The position numbers and the translations under genes are program-made. 64,000 nt of DNA from Adiantum capillus-veneris. Its lineage: Eukaryota > Streptophyta > Polypodiopsida > Polypodiales > Pteridaceae. Positions 24,001 to 36,600 of this stretch are shown piece by piece; the first letter of the stretch is position 1; the number at the start of each line of letters is the position of its first letter. Under the pieces are notes generated by a model, which was given only the letters and a program-made list of their open reading frames with translations, did no database searches and had not been told where the DNA came from. The stretch spans positions 61,508,209 to 61,572,208 of the forward strand of contig CM043971.1 in NCBI GenBank assembly GCA_014529385.2, written 5' to 3'.

Positions 24001-27000
24001 GTGCACCATGTCTCCAAGATGCTAGGATCCATCTAAATACCTTAAACCCACCATATTTCATAGATGGGGGGTTTACATTCAAGGTCCACCACTTGTCCAA
24101 CCTATAAGTCTATATCTTAAAGGTTATTCTTTCTTACCACTTGGAGTGACCATGATAGGTTTTATATGGATGTTTGGTTCCAAGCTCCACATCTTGTCCA
24201 AGCTAACTCTATTGAAACAGAGAGAGAAGCAAAGGTCCACCAGTTGTCCAAGCTAGGCTCCATTGAAACATGGAGAGAAGGATGCTCCACCATTTGTCCA
24301 AGATAGGCTCCATTGAAACATGACGAGAAGCAAGCTGCACCATGTCTCCAAGATGCTAGGCTCCATCGAAAAACATTAAACCCATGATATGTCGTAGATG
24401 AAAGGGTTTACATTCAAGGTCCAACACTTGTCCAAGCTATTATTGGCTGTAGCCTGAGTGGTTTGGTCTCAAGATTCACTACATTTCCACTCTATGTCAT
24501 TATATTAAGAATATGTGGGTGTTAAGGTCCACCACTTGTACAACCTATAAGGCTACATCTTAAACGTTATTCTTTTTTACCACTTGGAGTGACCATGATA
24601 GGTTTTACATGGGGGTTTGGTTTCAAGTTCCACCACTTGTCCAAGCTAACTCTATTGAATTATAGAGAGAAGCAAAGGTCCACCACTTGTCTAAGCTAGG
24701 CTCCATTGAAACATGGAGAGAAGGATGCTCCATCATTTCTCGAAGCTAACTCTATTGAAACATGGTGGGTTTACGTTTAGGGTCCACCACTTGTCCAAGC
24801 TATTACCGCTAGTAGCATGAGTCGTTTTGTCTCAAGATTCACCACTTTATCACTCTATGTCATTATATTAAGGATATCTGGGTGTTAAGGTCCACCACTT
24901 GTCCAACCTATAAGGCTATATCTTAAAGGTTATTCTTTCTCACGACTTGGAGTGACCATGATAGGTTTTACATGGGGGTTTGGTTCCAAGGTCCACCACT
25001 TGTCCAAGCTAACTCTATTGAAACATAGAGAGAAGCAAAGGTCCACCACTTGTGCAAGCTAGCGTCCATTGAAACATGGAGAGAAGGATGCTCCACCATT
25101 TATCCAAGATAGGCTCCATTGAAACATGAAGAGAAGCAAGGTGCACCATGTCTCCAAGATGCTAGGCTCCATCTAAATACCTTAAACCCACGATATTTTG
25201 TAGATGGGGGGTTTACATTCAAGGTCCACCACTTGTCCAACCTATTATCGCTAGTAGCATGAGTAGTCTGCTCTCAAGATTCACCACTTTTCCACTCTAT
25301 GCCATTATATTAAGAATATCTGGGTGTTAAGGTCCACCACTTGTCCAACCTATAAGGATATATCATTAAGGTTATTCTTTCTCACCACCTCGAGTGAACA
25401 TGATAGGTTTTACATGGGGGTTTGGTTCCAAGGTCCACCACTTGTCCAAGCTAACTCTATTGAAACCTAGAGAGAAAGAAAGGTCCATTACTTGTCCAAG
25501 CGAGGCTCCATTGAAACATGGAGAGAACGATGCTCCACCATTTGTTGAAGCTAAGTCTATTGAAACATGGGGGGTTTACGTTCAAGTTCCACCACTTGTC
25601 CAAGCTATTATCGCTAGTAGCATGAGTGGTTTTGTCTCAAGATTCACCACTTTTTCACTCTATGTCATTATATTAAGAATATTTGGGTGTTAAGTTCCAC
25701 CACTTGTCCAACCTATAAGGCTATATTTTAAAGGTTATTCTTTCTCACCACTTGGAGTGACCATGAGAGGTTTTACATGGGGGTTTGAGTTCCAAGGTCC
25801 ACCACTTGTCCAAGCTAACTCTATGGAAACATAGAGAGAAGCAAAGGTCCACCACTTGTCCAAGCTAGGCTCCATTGAGACATTTAGAAAAGGATGATCC
25901 CCCATTGGTGGAAGATAGGCTCCATCGAAAAATGAAGAGACGCAAGCTGCACCATGTCTCCAAGATGCTATGCTTCATCGAAATACCTTAAACCCAGGAT
26001 ATTTTGTACATGGGGGGTTTACATTCAAGGGCCGATACTTGTCCAAGCTATTATCGCTAGTAGCATGAGTGGCTTTGTCTCAAGATTCACCACTTTTCCA
26101 CTCTATGTCATTATATTGAGAATATGTGGGTGTTAAGGTCCACCACTTGTCCAACCTATAAGTCTATATCTTAAAGGTTATTCTTTCTTACCACTTGGAG
26201 TGACCATGATAGGTTTTATATGGGGGTTTGGTTTCAAGCTCCACCACTTGTCCAAGCTAACTCTATTGAAACAGAGAGAGGAGCAAAGGTCCACCACTTG
26301 TCCAAGCTAAGCTCCATTGAAACATGGAGAGAAGGATGCTCCACCAATTTTCCAAGACAGGCTCCATAGAAACATAATGAGAAGCAAGCTGCACCATGTC
26401 TCCAAGATGCTAGGCTCCATCGAAAAACATTAAACTCACGATATGTCGTAGATGAGGGGTTTACATTCAAGGTCCAACACTTGTCCAAGCTATTATTGGT
26501 AGTAGCCTGAGTGGTTTGGTCTCAAGATTCACCACTTTTACACTCTATGTCATTATATTAAGAATATGTGGGTGTTAAGGTCCACCACTTGTCCAACCTA
26601 TATGGCTACATCTTAAAGGTTATTCTCTTCTTACCACTTGGAGTGACCATGATAGGTTTTACATGGGGGTTTGGTTCAAAGGTGCACCACTTGTCCAAGC
26701 TAACTCTATTGAAACATAGAGAGAAACAAAGGTCCACCACTTGTCCAAGCTAGGCTCCATTGAAACATGGAGAGAAGGATGGTCCACCATTTGTTCAAGA
26801 TAGGCTCCATTGAAATATGACAAGAAGCAAGCTACACCATGTCTCCAAGATGCTAGGCTCCATTGACATACATTAAACCCACGATATTTCGTAGATGAGG
26901 GGTTTACATTCAAGGTTCACCACTTGTCCAAGCTATTATTGCTAGTATCCTGCGTGGTTTGGTCTCAAGATTCACCACTGTTATTAAGAATATGTGGGTG

Positions 27001-29700
27001 CTAAGGTCCACCACTTGTCCAACCTATAAGGCTACATCTTCAAGGTTATTCTTTCTTACCACTTGGAGTGACCGTGATAAGTTTTACATGGGGGTTTGGT
27101 TCCAAGGTCCACCACTTGTCCAAGCTAACTCTATTGAAACATAGAGAGAAACAAAGGTCTACCACTTGTCCAAGCTAGGGTCCATTGAAACATGGAGAGA
27201 AGGATGCTCCACCATTTGTCGAAGATAGGCTCCATTGAAACATGACGAGAAGCAAGCTGCACCATGTCTCCAAGATGCTACGCTCCATCGAAATACATTA
27301 AACCCACGATATTTCGTAGATGAGGGGTTTACATTCAAGGTCCACCACTTGTCTAAGCTATTATTGCTAGTAGCCTGAGTGGTTTGGTCTCAAGATTCAC
27401 TATGTTTATTAAGAATATGTGGGTGTTAAGGGCCACCACTTGTCCAACCTATAAGGCTACATCTTAAAGGTTATTCTTTCTTCCCACTTGGAGTGACCAT
27501 GATAGGTTTTACATGGGGGTTTGGTTCCAAGTTCCACCACTTGTCCAAGCTAACTCTATTGAAACATAGAGAGAAACAAAGGTCCACCACGTGTCCAAGC
27601 TAGGCTCCATTGAAACATGGAGAGAACGATGCTCCACCATTTGTCGAAGCTAAGTCTATTGAAACATGGGGGGTTTACGTTCAAGGTCGACCACTTGTCC
27701 AAGCTATTATCGCTAGTAGCATGAGTGGTTTTATCTCAAGATTCACCACTTTTTCACTGTATGTCATTATATTAAGAATATTTGGGTATTAAGTTCCACC
27801 ACTTGTCCAACCTATAAGGATATATCTTAAAGGTTATTCTTTCTCACCACTTGGAGTGACTATGATAGGTTTTACATGGGGGTTTGGTTCCAAGGTCCAC
27901 CACTTGTCCAAGCTAACTCTATTGAATCATAGAGATCATCAAAGGTCCACCACTTGTCCAAGCTAGGCTCCATTAAAACATGGAGAGAAGGATGCTCCAC
28001 TATTTGTCCAAGATAGACTCCATTGAAACATGAAGAGAAGCAAGTTGCACCATGTCTCCAAGATGCTAGGCTTCATCGAAATACTTTAAACCCACGATAT
28101 TTTGTACATGGGGGGTTTACATTCAAGTACCACCACTTGTCCAAGCTATTATCGCTAGTAGCATGAGTGGTTTTGTCTCAAGATTCACCACTTTTTCACT
28201 CTATGTCATTATATTAAGAATATGTGGGTGTTAAGGTCCACCACTTGTCCAACCTATAGGTCTATATCTTAAAGGTTATTCTCTCTTACCACTTGGAGTG
28301 ACCATGATAGGTTTTACATGGGGATTTGGTTCCAAGGTCCACCACTTGTCCAAGCTAACTCTATTGAAACATAGAGAGAAGCAAAGGTCCACCGCTTGTC
28401 CAAGCTAGGCTCCATTGAAACATGGAGAGAAGGATGGTCCACCATTTGTCCAAGATAGGCTCCATTGAAACATGACGAGAATCAAGCTGCACCATGTCTC
28501 CAAGATGCTAGGCTTCAAAGAAAAACATTAAACCCACGATATGTCGTAGATGAGGGGTTTACATTCAAGGTCCAACACTTGTCCAAGCTATTATTCGTAG
28601 TAGCCTGAGTGGTTTGGTCTCAAGATTGACCACTTTTCCACTCTATGCCATTATATTAAGAATATCTGGGTGTTAAGGTCCACCACTTGTCCAACCTATA
28701 AGGATATATCATTAAGGTTATTCTTTCTCACCACTTGGAGTGACCATGATAGGTTTTACATGGGGGTTTGGTTCCAAGGTCCACCACTTGTCCAAGCTAA
28801 CTCTATTGAAACATAGAGAGAAACAAATGTCCACCACTTGTCCAAGCTAAGCTCCATTGAAACATGGAGAGAACGATGCTCCACCATTTGTCGAAGCTAA
28901 GTCTATTGAAACATGGGGGGTTTACGTTCAAGGTCCACCAGTTGTCCAAGCTATTATCTCTAGTAGCATGAGTGGTTTTGTCTCAAGATTCACCACTTTT
29001 TCACTCTATGTCATTATATTAAGAATATTTGGGTGTTAAGGTCCACCACTTGTCCAACCTATAAAGCTATATCTTAAAGGTTATTCTTTCTCATCACTTG
29101 GAGTGACCATGATAGGTTTTACATGGGGGTTTGGTTCCAAGGTCCACCACTTGAATCATAGAGAGAAGCAAAGGTCCACCACTTGTCCAAGCTAGGCTCC
29201 ATTGAAACATGGAGAGAAGGATGCTCCACCATTTGTCCAAGATAGGCTCCATTGAAACATGAAGAGAAGCAAGCTGCACCATGTCTCCAAGATGCTAGGC
29301 TCCATCAAAATACCTTAAACCCACGATATTTCATAGATGGGTGGATTACTTTCAAGGTCCATCACTTGTCCAAGCTTTTATCGCTAGTAGCATGGTTTGG
29401 TCTCAAGATTCACCAGCTTTCCACTCTATGTCATTACATTAAGAATATCTTGGTGTTAAGGTCCACCACTTGTCCAACCTATAAGGCTATATCTTAAATG
29501 ATATTTTTTCTCACCACTTGGAATGTGCATGATATGTTTTACATGGGGTTTTGCTCCAAGGTCCACCACTTGTCCAAGCTAGATCTATTACATATATATT
29601 ATACATACAATATTCAACTAGATTCCCTACCTATCATGTCCAGTAGCATGGATGCTGTAGCTTTAAGGTCCACCACTTGTCCAACCTATACTCTCCTATG
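21063..29700. repeat. Large right motif array (plus-oriented units)
   Basis: About nineteen tandem units start near 21.2 kb, marked by GACCATGATAGGTTTTACATG. Full units are about 441 bp and shortened ones about 360-365 bp, the latter lacking the CACCATGTCTCCAAGATGCTAGG portion. Each unit has about five copies of GGTCCACCACTTGTCC. The array is the inverted counterpart of 7860-12510. Unit-to-unit similarity is high, implying recent homogenisation compared with the decayed genes. All open frames here are repeat translation. Confidence 0.92.
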
Positions 29701-30060
29701 TAAGGGAGATCTCGCTATAAATTCAAAACCTTCCTGCCTAAATTTAAAATTCAAAATCTGATTGCCTAAATTTAAAATATCCCTCCCAAATTTTAAATAT
29801 CCCGCCTAAATTTTAAAATATCCCGCCCAAATTTTAAAATTCAAACTTTTTTATAAAAATTTAAATTTTACCACTTAAATTTAAAATATTCCACGCGAAA
29901 TTGATTTTAAATTCAAGTTTACCACAAAAAGATATCATTATACCACCTAAATTCAAATATGCAAACCTCAAATCATTATATTGTACATAAATTCAAACAA
30001 ATTCAAATTAACAAGCCTAAACTGATATTAGTTTGCATAGATATGAATTTATCACACCTA
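29701..30060. repeat. AT-rich short tandem repeat
   Basis: The phrase CCTAAATTTAAAATATCCC and variants are repeated about ten times between roughly 29740 and 29960. No gene is seen. Confidence 0.75.
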
Positions 30061-30560
30061 AATTATGTCACCATGTTAGAGAGAGTGGTTAGAGAATTTG
30101 AACAAGGTCCACCACTTGTCCAACCTAGATACCAAGAAGGATTGAGTGTACAAGGTATTATTTGGAGGTCCTTATAGTCTACTGGTCTCAAGGTGCACCA
30201 CTTGTGGTAAGGGTCACCAAAAAGTGTATATATTCATCCAAAGAAATACACGTATTTTTGGTCTACATGTCCTAGTTTCAACCATTTATGTCCATTAGGT
30301 GTATCACTAAACAACACTACTATTTTTGAGAAACAGAAGTTACAATCATATCTACAAATGGATTAGAGGAAAATCAGCTCAGCATACATCCAGAACTCGC
30401 TACAAGAATTGACTTTAACAGATCATGCAAGCAAGTCCTCCATTCAAGTTTACTAGTATTACAATGTGTTAGTTATTTGTGATATTTATGTATGTATATA
30501 TACTATGTGTGCATATCGTAATTAAGTGTAATTGTGTATCTGCATTATGTATGAGTATTA
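30061..30560. other. Spacer with one motif copy
   Basis: One GGTCCACCACTTGTCC copy lies near 30107 and a partial one near 30193. The rest is unique AT-rich sequence with no gene I can support. Confidence 0.5.
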
Positions 30561-31100
30561 CAATGAAATAACACAAATATACATACATACACATAGATAA
30601 CACAGACGCACACATACATGAGCATGTATTTTCAAGAGAGAGATAGCACGATACAGAGATAGATAGATAGAGAGAGAGAGAAATACCTGTTTTCTAGAGA
30701 GAGGAAAGAGAGAAAGATAACAGATTTCACTGTGTTTATGTATGTGGAAGAGAGGAAGACGATGTATGGGAATATGTGCACGTATTTTCAAGAGAGAGAC
30801 AACAAGATAACAGATTTCACTGTGGTTATGTATGTGGAAGTGAGGAAGTCGATGTGTGGGAATATGTGCAGTATTTTCAAGAGAGAGACAACAAGATAAC
30901 AGATTTCACTGTGGTTATGTATGTGGAAGAGAGGAAGACGATGTGTAGGAATATGTGTATGTGTGCGGGGATATTTTTAAACTACGTATCTTTGTCTTTT
31001 GACGAGAGAGTGTGTGTGCAAGAAGAGTTACAGAGAACCATCTTCTCTATATGGAGAAAGACAAAGAGTGAGAGAGAGAGAAATACCTGTTTTTTCTCTA
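30561..31100. repeat. GA-rich region with ~90-bp tandem repeat
   Basis: Three tandem copies of about 90 bp lie between roughly 30700 and 30958 (each with ATTTTCAAGAGAGAGACAAC, AACAGATTTCACTGTGG and GTGGAAGAGAGGAAG). A GATA/GAGA tract precedes them at 30655-30680. GA-rich repeats of this kind are common in plant promoters and 5' UTRs. Confidence 0.75.
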
Positions 31101-31390
31101 TTCGTGAGGTGTGCAATGTCTCCTGAGAAGAAGCTATGCCCGATCCTGCCCTTCTGGAAAGCGTTGCGTACGCTGCTGTTTCTTTATCTTGTGCGCGAAC
31201 TTTCAATCCTGTGCGCTCCACCTGTGTGTTGTGTACGATGCCGGGCTTGCTCCTCTACGTGCGCGTATACTCCAACTGTGTGCGATCCGTGTGCGCTTTC
31301 TGTGTGTTTGCTGCTCGCCTGCTTTCTCTGTGTGCGTTGCTCGTGCGCTCTCTCTGTGCCTAATCTTGATAGGGTTTATTAGAATGCCAC
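31101..31390. promoter_or_regulatory. CpG- and GTGTGCG-rich segment, candidate promoter or 5' exon of the transposase gene
   Basis: Composition switches sharply from AT-rich to GC-rich, with repeated GTGCGC, TGTGTGCG and CGTGCG words. Frames stay open on several phases, which is a composition effect. It lies 2.3 kb upstream of the transposase ORF, whose first base follows a splice acceptor, so a first exon or promoter here is plausible but unproven. Confidence 0.35.
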
Positions 31391-31770
31391 GTATGCTACA
31401 AGTCCATGTTTTATCATAGGATTTAAAAAAAAAAAAGCAATATAAAACATTAACCAATTCACATAGCCAAAATTTGCATATTATGTCACCTTTTGCCTCG
31501 TGGAAAACCTAGACTTGTTTTCACATACTCAGGCACTTCAAGCCATAATAAATTTTCATTACTCTTCGGCAACCCTTTTGTTCAAGTCTTTGAAAAAACG
31601 TTGCTTAAGGCCACCCTAAACCATTTTCATTTAGGGGTGTCTAAAACTAGCTTTTTGGCAATTCGAGAAGAAAATGGTCAAAGTTTTATACTTAGTTTTA
31701 ACCACTTGACCAATTCAAATATTGGAAAGCAAGTTCTTGTAATACTTTTCTTTGGACATCACACATTAAA
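31391..31770. other. Spacer, no gene supported
   Basis: A plus-strand frame of about 100 residues crosses 31493-31804 but ends inside motif repeats and shows no domain. Confidence 0.4.
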
Positions 31771-33570
31771 ACTAGGTCCCTCACTTGTCCAAGCTATGCT
31801 CTAATACAATAAAGGGCTTTTGGTTTCAATATGCACCACTTTCCCAACCTTGATTCCATTAAAGAAGCTAGCTCTACTTAGACATTTAATAGCAAGGTCC
31901 TATAGCAGTTCACATTGAACATTTTCCATGGCAGCTAGGTCCACCACTTATCTAAGCTATGCTCTAATACAGTAAGGGGGTTTTGGTTTCAAGATCCACC
32001 ACTTGTCCAAACTTGATTTGGGAAGCAAGGTCCTATAATAGTTTGCTTTGGACATTCACCATTACAACTAAGTCCACGACTTCTCCAAGCTATGTTCTAA
32101 TACACTAAGGACGTTTTGGTTTGAAGGAGAACCACTTGTACAACTTTGTTTTTGTAAGTAAGGTCTTTACATAGTTCACCTTGGACCTTGGACATTGGAT
32201 ACTACAACTAAGCCCACCACTTGTCCAAGCTATCCTCTATATATAGCCAAAGGGTTTGGGTTTCAAGATTCACCACTTTTCCAACCTTTCTTTCATTAAA
32301 GAAAGGAGGGGCATTATAACTAGGTCCACCAATTGTCCAAGATATGCTCTGATGTAGAAAGGGGATTTTGGTTTCAATAATCCACCATGTGTTCAACCTT
32401 GCAAGACTCAAGGGATACTTGGACATTGGAAAGCATAGTCCTATAGTAGTTGATAGGTGGCAGTGGGTATAACAACTAGGTCCAACCTATGCTCTCATAT
32501 AGCAAAGAGGCTTTGGTTTCAAGGTCCACCACTTGTCCAACCTTTCTTCCATTAAAGAAATGAGGGGCTACGTAAACATTGGCAAGCAAGGTAGAAAGGT
32601 CCTAAGGTATTTCACCTTGGATATTGGGCATTATAACTAGGTCCACCACTTGTCCAAGCTATGGTCTGATATAGAAAGGGGATTTTCGTTTCAAGGTCCA
32701 CCACGTGTTCAACCTTGCAAGACTCAAGGGATACTTGGACATTGGAAAGCATAGTCCTATAGTAGTTGATAGGTGGCAGTGGGTATTACAACTAGGTCCA
32801 ACCTATGCTCTCATATAGCAAAGAGGCTTTAGTTTCAAGGTCCACCACTTGTCCAACCTTGCTTCCATTAAAGAAATGAGGGGCTACGTAAACATTGGCA
32901 AGCAAGGTAGAAAGGTCCTAAGGTGTTTCACCTTGGATATTGGGCATTATAACTAGGTCCACCACTTGTCCAAGCTATGGTCTGATATAGAAAGGGGATT
33001 TTCGTTTCAAGGTCCACCACGTGTTCAACCTTGAAAGACTCAAGGGATACTTGGACATTGGAAAGCATAGTCCTATAGTAGTTGATAGGTGGCAGTGGGT
33101 ATTACAACTAGGTCCAACCTATGCTCTCATATATCAAAGAGGCTTTGGTTTCAAGGTCCACCACTTGTCCAACCTTACTTCCATTAAATAAATGAGGGGC
33201 TACGTAAACATTGGCAAGCAAGGTAGCAAGGTCCTAAGGTATTTCACCTTGGATATTGGGCATTATAACTAGGTCCACCACTTGTCCAAGCTATGCTCTG
33301 ATATAGAAAGGGGATTTTCGTTTCAAGGTCCATCACGTGCTCAACCTTGAAAGCCTCAAGGGATACTTGGACATTGGAAAGCATAGTCCTATAGTAGTTG
33401 ATAGGTGGCAGTGGGTATTACAACTAGGTCCACCACTTGTCCAACCTATGCTCTAATATAGCAAGGATGCTTTGGTTTCAAGATCCACCATAATTTCCAA
33501 CCTTGCTTCCATTAATATAGCAAGGAGGATTTGGTCTCAAGGTTCACCACTTGTCCAACCTATGCAAACC
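31771..33570. repeat. Right terminal motif array with ~316-bp tandem unit
   Basis: The first part has irregular motif copies. From about 32300 to 33460 a unit of about 316 bp is repeated roughly four times, marked by CTTGGACATTGGAAAGCATAG and TTGATAGGTGGCAGTGGG. Each unit includes GGTCCACCACTTGTCC in the same orientation as the 21-29.7 kb array. It ends about 90 bp before the transposase ORF. Confidence 0.85.
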
Positions 33571-33656
33571 TTTTCCATGTTGTAGCATGATTTTTTGTTT
33601 GAAGAGTATTTTTCTATAACTATGGATTTAACAATGTAATCTTTTTCACTTACAGG

Positions 33657-36600
33657 ATGGACTTTGAATCTGGTGAGAAAGTACACATGATACTTGACAA
33701 TGAAATTGTTGGTATTGGCTGTGTGTGTAGAACAGATCCAGATTCCACTTGTGGTGGTACAAAGATAGGGCAAGGAAATGTCTCCATACTAGTGGAGGAA
33801 TGCTTGAAGGATGTGGTCCTACCTTTTCCTACAATGGATACTTCATCTCTCCAAGGCTCATTATGGAGTGTTGTTCGATGGTCAAAGCTTCTTTTGCAAT
33901 CTTTTGTATTAAATGGGAACTTAATTGATCCACATGAAAGCTACAATGGTGATGAAGAACATGATCATTCTGATCCTCTAGTTACAGATGCAATACCTAT
34001 GACAAGCCCAGAATTTGAAGCAATGATTCGAGAGTCTTGGAGAAATCAGAGGGTCCTTTTAAAAGATGACACAATGATGCAAACCATGAATGAAGGGACC
34101 ATCTTATATGTATTTCCACATGATTATGTCAACTTTCAGGAACTTGGTCCTGATTGTGTGGGTGTGGGTATTGAAAGACAAAATGCAAGCATTGATGATG
34201 TGGTTGAAGTGGGTAGCATCACTTTGCTAAAGTGGCCCATCAAGCAGACAACAATGTTGAATGGGAGTCCATTACAACGATTTGTTCCTGTTGATGGCAT
34301 GCATGCTACATATGAGGATGTATCCAACGATGATAATGTTGGAAAAAAACTTGATGGGAGTAATGTTGTCGAGTTTTCAAGGAAGAGACGATACACTTTC
34401 ATGAACAGGACTCAAAAATCAAAAGCAGCACCAGCTTCGACTTTTTACCTTTCAAACAAATCAATTCAAAGGGTATCATGCATTGATTGTTGTGCACAAA
34501 AATGTTGCCAGTTTGCAGATCGTGATATGGTGACAAGGTTACAACAACAGTTTTGGGGAGAGTCTCAAAAATCACGCACTAATTATGTTTATGATGTTCT
34601 TTCTATATGTTATCAGAAAGATGAGAAGTCACGATACCAATTCAGGCTAAATGGCTCTATTGTTTGTTGTAGAGCATGGTATGAGCTACATGGAATACCA
34701 AAGACATCATTTTATCGATACAAGGAGAACTTTGAAAATGGTGTGTGCCAATATGTACATGGGAACACATGTACATTGAGAAGGGGACTTCAACATACTA
34801 GTTTAGCAAGAGCACTACTAAATGAGTTTGTGGAAAACAACTCTGAGAAGATGCCACATAGAAGTAGAACACTTCTAGATGGCTCAAGAGAGACTCAATT
34901 GGTGATTCCATCAACATACAAACAAGTGGATATTTTATGTGAAATCAACACGACACTTGACCAAATGGGCTATGAGAAGAAGCTATCCCAATCTTATTTT
35001 GGTAGAATTTGGAACAAAGAGTATCCACATGTCACTTTAACAAAGACGAGTGAGTTCTCTAAGTGCAATATTTGTAGCTCAATCAAGGCAAGGTTAGAAG
35101 CTAAACCTTCTCTTGAAGAGAGAGCTCTTCTCTTGAGGGAGAGAGAAGTTCACATGGCACAACAAAAGAGTTGCAGAAGCCTATATTATGCATGGCGCAC
35201 GTATTCAGAAACTCAACCACAAAAATATGTATGCATAATCCATGATAAGATGGATCAAAAGAAGACTGCCATTCCTAGATTACGCATTGTTCCCAAGGGT
35301 GTGGATGCGGGATATAATCTGCAGGTGGCATTGATTGGCATGATCACTCATGGACATGGAGAAGGTCATTACGGACACTTTGTCTTGAATGGTTTGTGGC
35401 CAGCTGATCCAAATCTTACAATTGGCTCAATTGCTAATTGTTTACATAACCTAGAGAGGATAGATAAGCATCCTCTTGGTGATCTAGTAACAAATGGACT
35501 TCCAAGGAGCAATATTTCACTACAACATGCTTTGAACTCAAGGGATGCTTTGGACTACCATAACTTGAGTGATGGAAAAGAGCCCATTGTGCAGTCGTCA
35601 GAAATTGCAGAAGAGGAATTGGGGTCAACATTTCGCAGATTGCCAGAGAACTTGTTGCTACAATTGGATAATTGTGCAGGGGAAAACAAAAATCGATACT
35701 TATTTGCCTATTTGTCAATGCTTGTTGCAAGGGATGTTTTCAAAACCATCCAGCTGGGATTTTTAATGGTTGGGCATACACATGAGGACATAGACGCCAT
35801 GTTTAGTAGGTTTTCAGAGAAGCTGAGAGTTACACAAACCTATACTTTGCCACATTTGATGGATACATTACGAAACAGCTCATCTTCATCTCCAGGTCCA
35901 TTTTTTCTCACAAAGATCCCCGATTTCAAGCAATATTGTGATGGCTATCTTTGTGATGGACAAGACATACTTGTTGGACATTCCAAACCGCTTCAGTTCA
36001 GGTTCTTTATGCAGGATGAGACACCAATGATTGAATATAAGGCACATGTAGGTGTATCAAGTTGGAGTGGAAGTATTCGCCTTTGGAAAACAGACACAGA
36101 AGGCAAGCCAATGTTACCACATGGAGATCCACCTCTAGTACAAATGGCGGAGTATGTCAAGGACCACGAAGAAGTCATTTTGGGGCTAAAGAACTATATA
36201 AAATTTTGGAAAAATTTAGGGAATGGTTCAAGTATTCCGCGATATTATAGACCCGTGATAGATTATTGGAGTAAGTTAATTGAAGATATTGGAAAAGCAA
36301 TCATATCAGAGGGAGTCTTGTATGAAATGTTTTGGCCAAAAACTCAAGAATATTCTCACCTACAAAGCACTACAATGAATTTGCAACAAGGAGCAGAAAG
36401 ATTCCTAGGCCTTGAAGAGTTGAACGATCATTTTTGTGGGCCTCAACGAGATAGGCCAAGGGAAGAGTTTGACCCTATGTCTGATGTGCACCAAGGTGAC
36501 TTTCTTATGCTTGTTCCGAGTGACACAGAAATCTATCCAGTGTGGCTTGCAATGGCTTTATCTGACATTGATAATGAGCCTACATCACCAAACTACAGAA

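Noticed and set aside
21300-29497. Open frames of 60-100 residues on both strands
   Set aside because: Same repeat translated in the right array; lengths follow unit length.
21063-29700. Regular repeats with a short constant core resembling a CRISPR array
   Set aside because: Units are hundreds of bases, spacers are themselves repeated, and the context is a plant nuclear transposon.
31111-31457. Cys/Val-rich overlapping frames on both strands
   Set aside because: Open in several phases because the segment is GC-rich and lacks stops; no motif or conservation signal.
31493-31804. Plus-strand frame starting MPRGKPRLVF
   Set aside because: Ends in motif repeats, no domain, no splice or promoter context.
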